From CAWCGU01 sp963838095 (GTDB lineage: Bacteria > Actinomycetota > Thermoleophilia > Solirubrobacterales > 70-9), in NCBI GenBank assembly GCA_963838095.1, contig CAWIPO010000006.1, positions 806,001 to 870,000 on the forward strand: 64,000 bases of DNA, read 5' to 3'. The notes beneath the pieces are model-generated. The model was not told the origin of the DNA. It was given only the letters and a program-made list of their open reading frames with translations, and did not search any database. Position 1 is the first letter of the stretch. The number at the start of each line of letters is the position of its first letter. This document shows, one piece after another, positions 35,065 through 45,039 of the stretch. The position numbers and the translations under genes are program-made.

Positions 35065-35700
35065 TCAGGTCCCGGCTCGCCCCACCGCCGCTGCCAGCGC
35101 CTCCACCGCGCCGCGATCGAGCTCGGTCCCCGCCGCTGCGCGCAGCTCGGTGACGGCGAGAACCATCGGCACTGCGCTCCCCTCTGGCGAGTTGGACGCC
35201 CGCTCCAAGCAGGCCTCGAAGGCACGCGCGGTGCTGATGATCCGGGACTCGAGCGGTATCGCGCCGCCGAACAGCCCCTCCGGCTCGCCGCCTCCGTCGT
35301 AGCGCTCACGGGAGTAGCGGATCCAGCCGCACGCCTCCGGCGGCACTCCGGCGCCCTCCGCGAGACTGCTGCCGATCGCCCCGTGGCCATCCAGCCGCCG
35401 TCTCTGCTCCGCGCTCAGCTCCGCCTCCGGCTTGCTCACCAGCTCGGCATCCGCGTACACCTTTCCGATCTCGCTCAGCCGCGTCGCCTCCCTCACCGCC
35501 ATGCTGCGCTCCCGGCCCAGCCCAAGATCAACGGCGATCACCAGCGCCCAGGTCGCTGCCGCCTCGGCGCGAGCCAGCGAGCCGGGTATGCGTTCCTCGA
35601 GCGCAACGAGCAGCGGCTCCCCGCGCTCGCGTATCTGCTCCGCGAAATCGCCGATGCTAGGTTCGGGCGAAGGGGCGTCGCTGGGGAGATCCGAGCTCAT
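35065..35700 (-). CDS. Degenerate HD-GYP-like protein, probably non-catalytic
   Basis: A 211-residue protein whose core aligns in pattern with HD-GYP cyclic-di-GMP phosphodiesterases (alpha-helical layout, GxxxKP segment, DGxGEPxGLxGxxIPLxxRI). The metal site is lost: LHDIGK is LSEIGK, the HHERWDG block is YSRERYDGGGEP, and GYP is GEP. One His remains (RRLDGHGAIG). It probably binds rather than cleaves a nucleotide, or has a structural role. The ATG at 35700 lies inside the end of the SRPBCC gene (35657), so the two are coupled. Recognition rests on pattern only. Confidence 0.6.
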   Translation of the reverse strand: MSSDLPSDAPSPEPSIGDFAEQIRERGEPLLVALEERIPGSLARAEAAATWALVIAVDLGLGRERSMAVREATRLSEIGKVYADAELVSKPEAELSAEQRRRLDGHGAIGSSLAEGAGVPPEACGWIRYSRERYDGGGEPEGLFGGAIPLESRIISTARAFEACLERASNSPEGSAVPMVLAVTELRAAAGTELDRGAVEALAAAVGRAGT

Positions 35701-35995
35701 CAAGCAGCGATTCGAGCATATCCCCGGGCACCTCGGTCTCCGCCGTGGCGACGATGGCGAGCGTGGTTCCGAAGCCCTTTCCCTCCAGCCGCAGGTCGAG
35801 CTCGACTGCCGGTGCGGAGCCGGACCCCCGCCACGCAACCCGGCGCCCGTCCTCCCGGCAGGTGAGCACGATCTCGACGGGCGCGGCAGCGCCAGTGAGC
35901 GCCGCACACCAGCGACCCATCAGCTCCGGGTCGTCAAGCAGCTCCCACAGCTCGGGGGCGGACTTCACGAGCGTGCGCTCGGCACAAGTCGTCAT
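35657..35995 (-). CDS. Small SRPBCC-fold protein
   Basis: A 112-residue protein with the START/SRPBCC layout: KSAPELWELLDDPELMGRWC at the N-terminus (vAppxvWxxltdpexmxxWw pattern), strands through AAPVEIVLTCREDGRRVAWR, and a final helix LESLLDELG. The family binds hydrophobic ligands in a helix-grip cavity. No ligand can be proposed. The gene end overlaps the HD-GYP-like gene by 44 bp. Confidence 0.7.
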   Translation of the reverse strand: MTTCAERTLVKSAPELWELLDDPELMGRWCAALTGAAAPVEIVLTCREDGRRVAWRGSGSAPAVELDLRLEGKGFGTTLAIVATAETEVPGDMLESLLDELGSPQRRPFART

Positions 35996-36075
35996 TGCGC
36001 CGTGCTTCGCAGTGACTGAACCGACTCCTTCCGGCCCGCGGAGTGAATCGAACCGCCCATTCCGGCCGCTTCTGC

Positions 36076-37716
36076 CTAGAAGAACGCCCCGCCCTTGTAC
36101 TCGCCGAAAACGTCGCGCATCGCGTTGCAGACCTCGCCGATCGAGGCATCGACACGCAGCGCCTCGCGGATCGGCGGCAGCAGGTTGCCATCGGCACGGG
36201 CGACGTCGCGGAGGGTGTCGAGGCCTGCGGCGACCGCCGACTGATCGCGATTTGCCTTGAACTTCGCCAGCCGCTCGAGCTGGCGCTCCTCGGACTCGGG
36301 GTCCACCCTCAGGATGTCGACGTCGTCGACGACGTCGGTGACGTACTTGTTGACGCCGACGATGATGTCCTGGCCGCTCGCGTAGCGCTGGTGGTAGGAG
36401 GCGGCTGACTCCTCGATCTCGCGCTGGATGAAATCGAGCGCGTTCACCGACCCGCCGATCTGCTCCACCTTCCCCATCAGCTCCCAGGAGCGCCCCTCGA
36501 TCTCGTCCGTGAGCGACTCCACGAAGTAGGAGCCGGCGAACGGATCGACGGTGTCCGCGACCCCCGACTCGTGCGCCAGCACCTGCTGGGTGCGCAGCGC
36601 GATCCGCGCGGAGCGCTCGGTCGGCAGCGCCAGCGCCTCGTCGAAGCCGTTCGTGTGCAGCGACTGCGTGCCGCCGGCGACCGCGGCGAAGCCCTGCAGC
36701 GCGACGCGGATGATGTTCACCTCGGGCTGCTGGGCCTGAAGCGTCACCCCGCCGGTCTGGGTGTGGAAGCGGATCATCTGCGCGCGCTCCTCAGAGGCCC
36801 CGAAGCGGTCGCGCATGATCGAGGCCCACATCCGGCGCACGGCGCGGAACTTGGCGATCTCCTGGAAGACGTTGTTGTGGCAGTTGAAGAAGAAGGCCAG
36901 CCGGGGCCCGAAGTCGTCTATCCCGAGCCCCCGCTCGAGCGCCGCCTCGACGTAAGCGATCGCGTTCGAGAGCGTGAACGCCACCTCCTGCACCGCCGAG
37001 CAGCCTTTCTCGCGGATGTGGTAGCCCGAGATCGAGATCGTGTTCCACTTCGGGACCCTCTCGCTGCAGTACTCGAAGATGTCGGTTGTCAGCCGCATCG
37101 TCGGCTCGGGGGGGTAGATGTAGTTGCCGCGCGCCACGTACTCCTTCAGGACGTCGTTCTGGACGGTGCCGCGGAGTTTGTCGGCGGCCACGCCCTGCTC
37201 TTCGCCGACGAGCTCGTACAGCAACAGCAGGATTGCCGCCGGCGCGTTGATCGTCATCGAGGTCGAGACCTGGTCGAGCGGGATCTGGTCGAAGCAGATC
37301 CGCATGTCCTCGATCGTGTCGATCGGGACGCCGGTGCGCCCGACCTCGCCGCGGCACAGGGGATCGTCGGAGTCCCGCCCGAGCTGGGTCGGCAGGTCGA
37401 ATGCCATCGAGAGGCCGGTCGAGCCGTGCTCGATCAAATAGCGGTAGCGCTCGTTCGTGTCCTCGGGCGATGCAAACCCGGCGTACTGGCGCATCGTCCA
37501 TAGCCGGTCGCGGTACATGCCCTTGTGGATGCCGCGGGTGAACGGATACGAGCCGGGCTCACCTAGCCTCTCGTCGAGACCGGGGGCGACGTCATCCGCC
37601 TCGTAGACCGTCTCGATCTCGATCCCGGAGTCCGTGATCACGCGTTCGTCGTCGGGGCCGACGACAGGCGCGACGTAGCGATGGAGGTCCTCGTCCGCCC
37701 GCGGCTTGGTGGCCAT
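36076..37716 (-). CDS. Coenzyme B12-dependent acyl-CoA mutase, large subunit (methylmalonyl-CoA mutase type)
   Basis: A 546-residue mutase TIM-barrel subunit: GSYPFTRGIHKGMYRDRLWT, TMRQYAGFASPEDTNERYRY, LSMAFDLPTQLGRDSDDPLC, STSMTINAPAAILLLLYELV, and FHTQTGGVTLQAQQPEVNII. The C-terminal cobalamin-binding domain (DxHxxG) is absent, so a separate small subunit outside this window is needed. The RQYAGF tyrosine is typical of methylmalonyl-CoA rather than isobutyryl-CoA mutases. The enzyme isomerises methylmalonyl-CoA and succinyl-CoA. The nearby acyl-CoA carboxylase beta gene supports a propionyl-CoA route. Confidence 0.9.
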   Translation of the reverse strand: MATKPRADEDLHRYVAPVVGPDDERVITDSGIEIETVYEADDVAPGLDERLGEPGSYPFTRGIHKGMYRDRLWTMRQYAGFASPEDTNERYRYLIEHGSTGLSMAFDLPTQLGRDSDDPLCRGEVGRTGVPIDTIEDMRICFDQIPLDQVSTSMTINAPAAILLLLYELVGEEQGVAADKLRGTVQNDVLKEYVARGNYIYPPEPTMRLTTDIFEYCSERVPKWNTISISGYHIREKGCSAVQEVAFTLSNAIAYVEAALERGLGIDDFGPRLAFFFNCHNNVFQEIAKFRAVRRMWASIMRDRFGASEERAQMIRFHTQTGGVTLQAQQPEVNIIRVALQGFAAVAGGTQSLHTNGFDEALALPTERSARIALRTQQVLAHESGVADTVDPFAGSYFVESLTDEIEGRSWELMGKVEQIGGSVNALDFIQREIEESAASYHQRYASGQDIIVGVNKYVTDVVDDVDILRVDPESEERQLERLAKFKANRDQSAVAAGLDTLRDVARADGNLLPPIREALRVDASIGEVCNAMRDVFGEYKGGAFF

Positions 37717-37753
37717 GGCAGAAGGATATGGTCAGGAGGCCCGGAGGATCGCT

Positions 37754-39022
37754 CTACGTCACGCTTTCGATCGCTTCCGCCATCCGCTCGGCCAGGTGCG
37801 GGTACGTGTAGTCGTCCGCCAAGTCCGGCGGGGGCGGCGACAGCTCGCCGGCGGACAGGCGACGAAGGGAATTGGCGATCGCCTCGGGATCGTCGGCGCG
37901 CACCGGCTCCCCGGCGCCCACCTCGCTGACGATCCGGCCCGCCTCCGTCCCTGCTGCCAGCGCCAGGATTGGGCGTCCCGCGGCGAGATACTCGAAGAGC
38001 TTGTAGTTCGGGAGCTGGCTGCGCGCCGCCTGGGCGATCAGCAGCAGGGCATCCGCATCGCGCTGCAGCGACAGCGCCTGCTCGCGGGGCAGGCTCCCGG
38101 CGAGCACGATCCGCGCCGGGGAGACGTCGGTCGCCATCAGCTCGAGCTCGGCGTCGGTGAGCGGCCCCGCGATCACCAGCTCGAGTCGCGATGCTGCGGT
38201 GGGATCCTCGCGGGCGAGCGCGGCGAGTGCCTTCACGAGCGGCTCCGGATCGCGCCCGTAGCTGCCGAACCTCCCCGTGTACACGAGCGATATCCGGTCC
38301 GGGTCGAGCAACCCGGCCGGCGTGCCGGCGGGTTCGGCCCGAGCGTCGTGGGCCGGGTCCCACCCGTTGGGAATCACGAACGGGTCGGCGATTCCCCGCG
38401 TCCGCAGATCGTCGGCCGCGGGCCGGCTGACGCAGACCACCGCGTCGGCCGCAGAGAGCAGGCGCCGCTCCATCCGGCGGTCGAGGCGGCGCTGGGTCTC
38501 GGTCGGGAACTGCGGCCGCAGCGGCTCGAAGGTCCAGGCGTCGCGGATGTCGGCGATCCACGGCACGCCCAGCTGCTGCACGGCCCGCCCTACGGTGTGC
38601 GCGGACTCCGGCGGGGAGGTCGTGATCACGCAGTCGAACCCGCGCTCGCCTTGCAGGCGCGTCGCCAGCCTGCGGGCGAACGGCGCCCACGCGAGGGCGA
38701 GCGCCTCCGGGACGACGACGCGGCTGAGCGGGTGCGGCTTGCCGGAGTAGGAGTCGGAGTCGAACAGCGCGTCAACTCGGTCGTGCCCCCGCATTCGCGC
38801 CCGCGTGAGCTGCAGGTCCGCCGCCCGGGCGACGTCGCCGCTGGGACCGTCGGTCTGGGGGCCGGCATCGTCGTCGAGGCGGCCGTAGGCGGCGGTGGAG
38901 AGCACGGTGACCTCGTGGCCGATACGGCGGAGGTGCCTGACCATCGAGGCCGGCCGCAGCGCCCCGGTGTCGCGGCAAGGCGGGTAGAAGTAGGCGACGA
39001 AGAGGATCCGTCGAGAGCTCAT
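37754..39022 (-). CDS. GT4-family glycosyltransferase
   Basis: A 422-residue GT-B fold glycosyltransferase from the ATG at 39022 (MSSRRILFVAYFYPPCRDTG). The acceptor half includes CVITTSPPESAHTVGRAVQQ. The donor half includes PFVIPNGWDPAHDARA, SLVYTGRFGSYGRDPEPLVK and LFEYLAAGRPILALAAGTEA with the sugar-nucleotide Glu region. The family uses NDP-sugars to build cell-surface glycans. It follows another GT4 gene and a UDP-glucuronate decarboxylase on the same strand, so UDP-xylose or a related sugar may be a donor (inferred). No stop separates it from the repaired upstream glycosyltransferase. Confidence 0.85.
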   Translation of the reverse strand: MSSRRILFVAYFYPPCRDTGALRPASMVRHLRRIGHEVTVLSTAAYGRLDDDAGPQTDGPSGDVARAADLQLTRARMRGHDRVDALFDSDSYSGKPHPLSRVVVPEALALAWAPFARRLATRLQGERGFDCVITTSPPESAHTVGRAVQQLGVPWIADIRDAWTFEPLRPQFPTETQRRLDRRMERRLLSAADAVVCVSRPAADDLRTRGIADPFVIPNGWDPAHDARAEPAGTPAGLLDPDRISLVYTGRFGSYGRDPEPLVKALAALAREDPTAASRLELVIAGPLTDAELELMATDVSPARIVLAGSLPREQALSLQRDADALLLIAQAARSQLPNYKLFEYLAAGRPILALAAGTEAGRIVSEVGAGEPVRADDPEAIANSLRRLSAGELSPPPPDLADDYTYPHLAERMAEAIESVT

Positions 39023-40191
39023 CGCGCCCCGCCTCGTCTCGATCGCCCCTCGATATGCCTCGTCCATGCGGTCGAGCAGGCTCGGCCACGACCACTCACG
39101 CTCGGCCTTCTCTCGACCGGCGGCGCCCAGCTTTGCGCGCCCCTCGGCGCCCGCTTCGATCAGCTCGCCGATCCGCGCCGCGACCGCGGCAGGATCGCCG
39201 GGGGTGCGAGCAGGCCGTTCACCCCCTCGTCGACGACGGCACGCACGCCCGGGTAGTCGGTGGCGATCACCGGCAGAGCGCAGGCCATCGCCTCGATCAG
39301 GACGATCCCGAACGACTCCGGGGGCTCGGTCGTGAGCAGGAACAGGTCGGCTGCGTGCAGCACCGCGGGAAGCTCGGCGTGGGGGACACGGCCGAGGAAG
39401 TGGACGCGCTGGGCGAGCCCCGCTTCGCGCGAGCGGCGCTCGAACTCAGGCCGTAGCTCCCCGTCCCCGGCGACGACGAGATGGACGCGCTCGTCGCCGA
39501 GGTCGGCCAGGGCGTCGATGGCCACATCGAGACGCTTGAAGTGATGGGCCCGATCGAGCGTCGCCGCGAATGCGACCACGATCTCCTCCGCGCCGATTCC
39601 CAGCTCCGCGCGCAGCGGACCCGGCGGGCGCGGAGAGAAGGCCTCGGCGTCGACTCCGTTCGGCATCACAACCACCCGCTCGGGCCGGCGATCGCGAAGC
39701 CGCCGCAGATACGGGACGGAGTCGGCGTGGTCGGTCGAGAGCACGCAGACGCGGTCGGCATGCCGGACGAGCAGCGGTGGCCACGTGTGCTCGTAGGCGG
39801 AGAACAGCGGTCCGCGCCCGCCCTCGCCGATCAGCTGGTTCTTGTAGTGGACGAGCACGGCGGCCTCACGCCCGCCCGGCCGCAGCCGCCCGGCCAGCAA
39901 CAGCTCCACCCCGAAGATGAACGGATAGTGCAGATGCAGGACGTCGAAGCCGCGCAGGCGAGCGATCCCCGGAATCAGGGGGGCGTTGCCGATCGAGAGC
40001 AGCGGATCGTCGCGGTGAACGATGGCGCCGCCCGGGTCGGGCGGCTCCCCGTCAGCGGGAGCGGTGAACACCTCGACGTGGTGCCCGCGCTCGGCCTGCC
40101 CGACGGCGAAGCGGTATGCGGTGTTGCCCGCCCCGCCCGGGTACGGAGGGAACGTCGCGGTCAGGTGGGCGATGCGGAGGGGAGAGCTCAG
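39023..40191 (-). pseudogene. GT4-family glycosyltransferase, frameshifted near 39200
   Basis: The N-terminus (RIAHLTATFPPYPGGAGNTA to HHVEVFTAPADGEPP) begins after 40191, where the codon is CTG rather than a usual start, so the true start is uncertain. The donor domain carries RVVVMPNGVDAEAFSP and PPESFGIVLIEAMACALPVI. After GVNGLLAPP near 39200 one base is missing; restoring a G gives GDPAAVAARIGELIEAG to KAEREWSWPSLLDRMDEAYR. The repaired frame then runs into the next glycosyltransferase without a stop. A further indel or a true fusion must be invoked. Confidence 0.78.
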
Positions 40192-40195
40192 GGGG

Positions 40196-41143
40196 CTAGT
40201 CGCCCGCGCCGACGAGCCGCTCGACGCCGGCCTGCTCGATGGTGCGCCTGAGCCCGTCGCGCAGATCGACCTCAGGCTCCCAGCCCAGGAGCTGCTTGGC
40301 CCGGGTGATGTCGGGCTGGCGGACCTGCGGGTCGTCGGTCGGGAGCGCTTCGAAGACGATCTCGGAGCGCGATTCGGTCACCTCGATCACGACCTGCGCC
40401 AGCTCGAGCAGCGTGAACTCGTCCGGGTTGCCGATGTTGACCGGCTCGTGGACGTCCGACTCGGCCATCAGCACGTAGCCGCGAATCTGGTCGTCCACGT
40501 AGCAAAAGCTTCGCGTCTGAGTGCCATCGCCGAAGACGGTCAGCGGCTTGTCCTGGAGCGCCTGCCGCAGGAAGGTGGAGATGGCGCGCCCGTCGTGTGG
40601 GCGGAACCGCGGACCGAAGGTGTTGAACGTGCGAACGATGCCGGTATCCACGCCCTGCTGGCGGCGGTAGGCCATCGTCAGCGCCTCCGCGTAGCGCTTG
40701 GCCTCGTCGTAGACGCCGCGCGGCCCAATCGGATTGACGTGGCCCCAGTAGCTCTCGGGCTGAGGGTGAACCTGCGGGTCGCCGTAGACCTCCGAGGTCG
40801 ACGCGAGCACGAAGCGCGCCCGGTGCTTCTTGGCCAGGCCGAGCATGTGGTGGGTGCCGTAAGAACCGACCTTGAGCGTGTGCAGCGGCAACCGCAGATA
40901 GTCGATCGGGCTGGCTGGCGAGGCCAGGTGATACACGAAGTCGATCGGCTCGTCGGTGAAGAAGGGCTCGGTCAGGTCATGCTGGACGAAGCTGAATTCG
41001 TCACTCCGGATGTGCTGGATGTTTTCGAGCGAGCCCGTGTCGAGGTTGTCGACGCAGATCACCCGGTGCCCACGATTGAGCAGGTAGTCGCACATGTGCG
41101 AGCCCAGGAAACCCGCGCCGCCGCTGATCAGGCAGGTGCTCAT
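40196..41143 (-). CDS. UDP-glucuronate decarboxylase (UDP-xylose synthase)
   Basis: NAD-dependent decarboxylation of UDP-glucuronate to UDP-xylose, 315 residues, extended SDR family. The cofactor loop is ISGGAGFLGSHMCDYLLNRG. LASPASPIDYLRLPLHTLKV (the SPxxYxxxPxxT signature of UXS enzymes), STSEVYGDPQVHPQPESYWG, and the catalytic YDEAKRYAEALTMAY follow. RTFNTFGPRFRPHDGRAIST is also typical. The start was set at the ATG at 41143 (MSTCLISGG), because an upstream extension rich in Arg/Ser/His has no counterpart in the family. It is the first gene of the glycan segment with the two GT4 genes. Confidence 0.92.
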   Translation of the reverse strand: MSTCLISGGAGFLGSHMCDYLLNRGHRVICVDNLDTGSLENIQHIRSDEFSFVQHDLTEPFFTDEPIDFVYHLASPASPIDYLRLPLHTLKVGSYGTHHMLGLAKKHRARFVLASTSEVYGDPQVHPQPESYWGHVNPIGPRGVYDEAKRYAEALTMAYRRQQGVDTGIVRTFNTFGPRFRPHDGRAISTFLRQALQDKPLTVFGDGTQTRSFCYVDDQIRGYVLMAESDVHEPVNIGNPDEFTLLELAQVVIEVTESRSEIVFEALPTDDPQVRQPDITRAKQLLGWEPEVDLRDGLRRTIEQAGVERLVGAGD

Positions 41144-41250
41144 CTCATGCAGATGAGATCGAGCCGAACTCGGGCGCGGCAACCTGATTCGGAGGATTCG
41201 GCGGTTTTCATGTCAGTCCTCCGTCCCACGGCGGCTGAGGATAGCGTCGC

Positions 41251-43060
41251 TCACCGTGCCTGCCTGCAGGTCGGGACCCGCAGCGCCGTGCGGCCGCCGG
41301 CGCCGTCGCTGGCCACCAGCCGCCCGCGGCACGCACCGGCCGGGAGGCCGAAACCGCCGTCCGCATCGAGGCGAACGGGGCGGCCATCCAGCATCAGTTC
41401 GACGCCGCCTTCCGCGCGCTCGCCGTCCCAAGCATCGTCCAGCCCCTGCACCCGTTCGATGAACACGTCCATCACGTTCTCCGGCACGGGGTACGGGGGG
41501 ATCTCGAACGCAAACGGTGTGCGCCAGCCGTAGGTGAACTCCGTGTCGAGCGTCGCATCGGACGCCGCTGCGTCCAGCTGATCCCGAATCGCCGCCGCAC
41601 GCTCGGCGTCAGGAGGAGCGGCCGATCCGCGGAAGCCGGTTCCGTCCCGGCTGACTTCGAGTCGTGGGCGTTCCGCGGCGAGCAGCGAAGCCCCCAGCGC
41701 TCCGGCGGACGCGGTGATGCGGGCGGCGTCGAGGAACTCGGCAGCCTGCTCGGCGAGCGCGGGCTCCGGCAGCGCCGCCAGGCGCTCGGGCGCCAGAACG
41801 ACTAGGCGAAGCTCGCGCACCAGTGCTCGTTGCGGTCGCAGCCAGCCCGCTCCGGTGTAGCGAGCGAGCAGCAGCTCAGAGAGCCGCACGAACGTCGGCG
41901 CCTCGCGCTCGCGGTCGAGCTTGTTCGACCAGCTCGTCTCGGCCCAGGCCCGCAGCGAGCGGCGGCGCTGCTTCTCCCTGCGACTGTTTCCCGGCGCCAG
42001 CTCAGCCACCGCTCGCAGCCACGAGCCTCGCGGCCGGTAGCGGCGGGGGTCGGCCATCCAGTCGGCGGCGCTCGCCAGCGGCAGCAGGTTCAGGTACGCC
42101 TCGTTCGCGGGGTTGAAAAAGAAGCCCCTGACCGCGCGGGCTGCGGAGGCCTCTCGGCGGTAGGGGCCGAGGAAGAGCCGCGCCGTACCCGCGGGCGTCG
42201 CGTTTCCGGCCGTGTCGTTGTTGGTCCAGTTCTCCCACACAACCGGGGTGCGGCCGATCGCCTCCCCGTATGCGGTGGCTTCGGCTGGGGTCCAAGGCTC
42301 GGAGGGGACGTTCGTCCCCGTCCACATCACCTCGATCCCGGCCGCGAGCGTTTCCCGCAGCCCGCCCAGATACTCGGTCTCTGCGGCGCCGGAGTAGTCG
42401 GCGCCGACCGTCAGCAGCCGAGCACGCGGCTCGATCTCCCGCAGCCGCGCGAGCAGCCGGGTGAGGAAGTCCCCGTTCGCCTCCCCGAACGCGCGATCAC
42501 CCGCGCCGTAGCGGGCCGTGTCCTCGGGGTGGGTCATCGCCTTGGTGACGTCGTCGAAGGAGATCATCACCGTGCGCGTCCCGGCGGCGAGGAACGGCTC
42601 CAGCTTCTCGACGACGGCTTCGAGATCGGCGGGACAGGAGAAACAGAGGTCGCGGCTGGGCGCGCCCTCCGGCGCGGCGGGCGTCGGGATCAGCGGCAGC
42701 GCCGGGCTCAGGTTGGGGACCCACTCGATTCCGAGCCGGCCCGCAAGCCGGATCTCGCGCTCGAACTCGGCCTGCTGATCCGCCGGGTAGGGCTCACGCC
42801 ACTGCGTTCGCTGGTAGAGGTCGTCCTTGGGAGCGTGGACGTAGGCGTTGAAGCCGTGGCCGGCCATCCATCGCAACACGTCCGTGCGCTCGGTGTGCGT
42901 CCAGGGGCGGCCGTACGGGCCTTCGACGATGCCGCGCCAGCGGAGGGTGGTGCCCGCGAGGGCCGTGGGGTGCGAAGCCGCTGACCAGGACGATTGCACC
43001 GAGGGAGAGCACGAGAAGCCATCGCCGGCGAGAGGAACGAATTGCAGCTATATCGTGCAA
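41251..43060 (-). pseudogene. Secreted GH84 beta-N-acetylglucosaminidase-like protein, frameshifted near 42980
   Basis: The catalytic domain matches GH84 (NagJ/O-GlcNAcase type): RWRGIVEGPYGRPWTHTERT, HGFNAYVHAPKDDLYQRTQW, and the paired catalytic aspartates in VMISFDDVTKAM. VMWTGTNVPSEPWTPAEA and RTPVVWENWTNNDTAGN follow. A signal peptide (RRRWLLVLSLGAIVLVSGFA) is encoded one frame over from a TTG at 43060 with a GAGAGG ribosome site seven bases upstream. One extra base near 42975-42985 joins it to the mature enzyme, about 602 residues in all. It probably releases GlcNAc or muramic-type residues outside the cell (inferred). The start overlaps that of the divergent acetoacetyl-CoA synthetase gene. 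Confidence 0.82.
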
Positions 43061-45039
43061 ATCATTCCTCTCGTCGCGGAAAAGTTGTGGGAGCCCTCGC
43101 CCGAGCGCGTCGAGCGCTCGCAGATGACCCGGTACATGCGCTGGCTGGCGGACAACCGCGGGGTCAACTTTGACGACTACGACGAGCTCTGGCGCTGGTC
43201 GGTCGACGAGCTTGAGGACTTCTGGGTCTCGATCTGGGATTACTTCGACGTCCAGGCAACGCCGTACGAGAGCGTGCTCTCCTCGCACGAGATGCCTGGC
43301 GCGCAATGGTTCGAGGGCGCGGAGCTGAACTACGCGGAGCACCTGTTCAGGGGCAAGGAAGACGGCGATGTCGCCGTCCGCCACGCCTCCGAGCTCCGTC
43401 CTCTCGATGCCCTCACCTGGGGGGAGCTGCGCGCGCAGGTGGCGCAGGTCGCGGCGGGGTTGCGCGAGCTCGGCGTCGAGCGGGGCGATCGCGTCGTCGC
43501 CTACATGCCGAACGTCCCCGAAGCGCTCGTCGCCTTCCTCGCCACGGCGAGCGTCGGCGCGATCTGGTCGAGCTGCTCGCCCGACTTCGGCGCCTCCAGC
43601 GTCATCGACCGCTTCGCCCAGATCGAGCCGAAGGTGCTGTTCGCGGTTGACGGCTACCGATACGGCGGCCGCGATTTCGATCGGCTCGACGTCGTCGCCG
43701 GGCTGCAGGCCGAGATGCCGACTCTCCAGCGCACGGTCGTGATGCCCTACCTGAGCTCGGCGCCCGATCTCTCCTCCCTCGATGCCGCCGTTGCGTGGGA
43801 CGACCTGCTCGCTTCAGGCGACGGGGCGGAGCTGGCCTTCGAGCGGGTGCCGTTCGACCACCCGCTCTGGGTGCTCTATTCCTCGGGCACCACCGGCCTG
43901 CCGAAGGCGATCGTCCAGAGCCAGGGGGGATCCTGCTCGAGCACCTGAAGAAGCTCAACCTCCACCTGGACGCGCAGGAGGGCGACTCGGTCTTCTGGTT
44001 CACGACCACCGGCTGGATGATGTGGAACTTCCTCGTCTCGGTGCTGCTGACGCGGGCGTCGATCGTGCTCTACGACGGCAGCCCGGGGCAGCCGGACATG
44101 GGGGTGCTGTGGGACCTGGCCGAGCGCGCCGGCGTCACCTGCTTCGGGACCAGCGCCAGCTACGTCGCGGCCTGCATGAAGGACGGCGTCGAGCCCTCCT
44201 CGGGCCGGGACCTCTCGCGGCTCGGGGCGCTGGGGTCCACCGGCTCGCCGCTCGCCCCGGAGGGATTCGACTGGGTCTACAAGCACCTCGGCTCGGACAC
44301 GTGGCTCTTCTCCACCAGCGGCGGCACCGACGTCTGCACCGCGTTCGTCGGCGGCGTCCCGCTGCTGCCGGTGTACCGGGGTGAGCTTCAGGGTCGCGCG
44401 CTCGGCTGCAAGGTGGAGGCGTTCGACGAGGACGGGAACTCGCTGATCGGCGAGGTCGGGGAGCTTGTGATCACTGAGCCGATGCCGTCGATGCCGATCT
44501 ACTTCTGGAACGACCCGGACGGGGAGCGCTATCGCGACAGCTACTTCTCCGTCTACCCGGGGATCTGGCGCCACGGCGACTGGATCGAGATCACCCCGCG
44601 CGGCACCGCCGTCATCTACGGCCGCTCGGACTCGACCATCAACCGCCAGGGCGTGCGGATGGGGACGAGCGAGATCTACCGCGCGGTTCAGGCGGTGCCC
44701 GAGGTGCTCGATGCGCTCGTCGTCGACGTCCCGCGACCCGGCACCGAGGGCTGGATGCCGCTGTTCGTGGTTCTCCGCGAGGGCGAGGAGCTGAGCGAGG
44801 AGCTGATCGCCGAGATCAAGCGCCGGATCCGCGAGCAGTGCTCACCCCGCCACGTCCCGAACGAGGTCTACGCGATCGCGGAGGTGCCGCGGACGCTTTC
44901 GGGCAAGGTGCTCGAGGTGCCGGTGAAGCGGATCCTGATGGGCACCGCCGTCGAGCAGGCCGCGAGCCGCGACTCGCTCGCGAACCCGGCCGCGCTCGAC
45001 TACTTCGTCGAGCTCGCCGGCGAGCTACGGCTCAGCTAA
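43055..45039 (+). pseudogene. Acetoacetyl-CoA synthetase, frameshifted at 43923-43929
   Basis: AMP-forming ligase making acetoacetyl-CoA from acetoacetate, used in ketone-body and polyhydroxyalkanoate metabolism. The N-terminus has the family opening LWEPSPERVERSQMTRYMRW and GAELNYAEHLF. The ATP-binding loop is LYSSGTTGLPKAIVQSQGG. There a run of six G (43923-43928) is one base short, and the frame continues as ILLEHLKKLNLHLDAQEGDS, then FWFTTTGWMMWNFLVS and FGTSASYVAACMKDG, ending with LSGKVLEVPVKRILMG. The corrected length of 661 is normal. The start is uncertain (GTG 43055 or TTG 43085). Confidence 0.9.
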
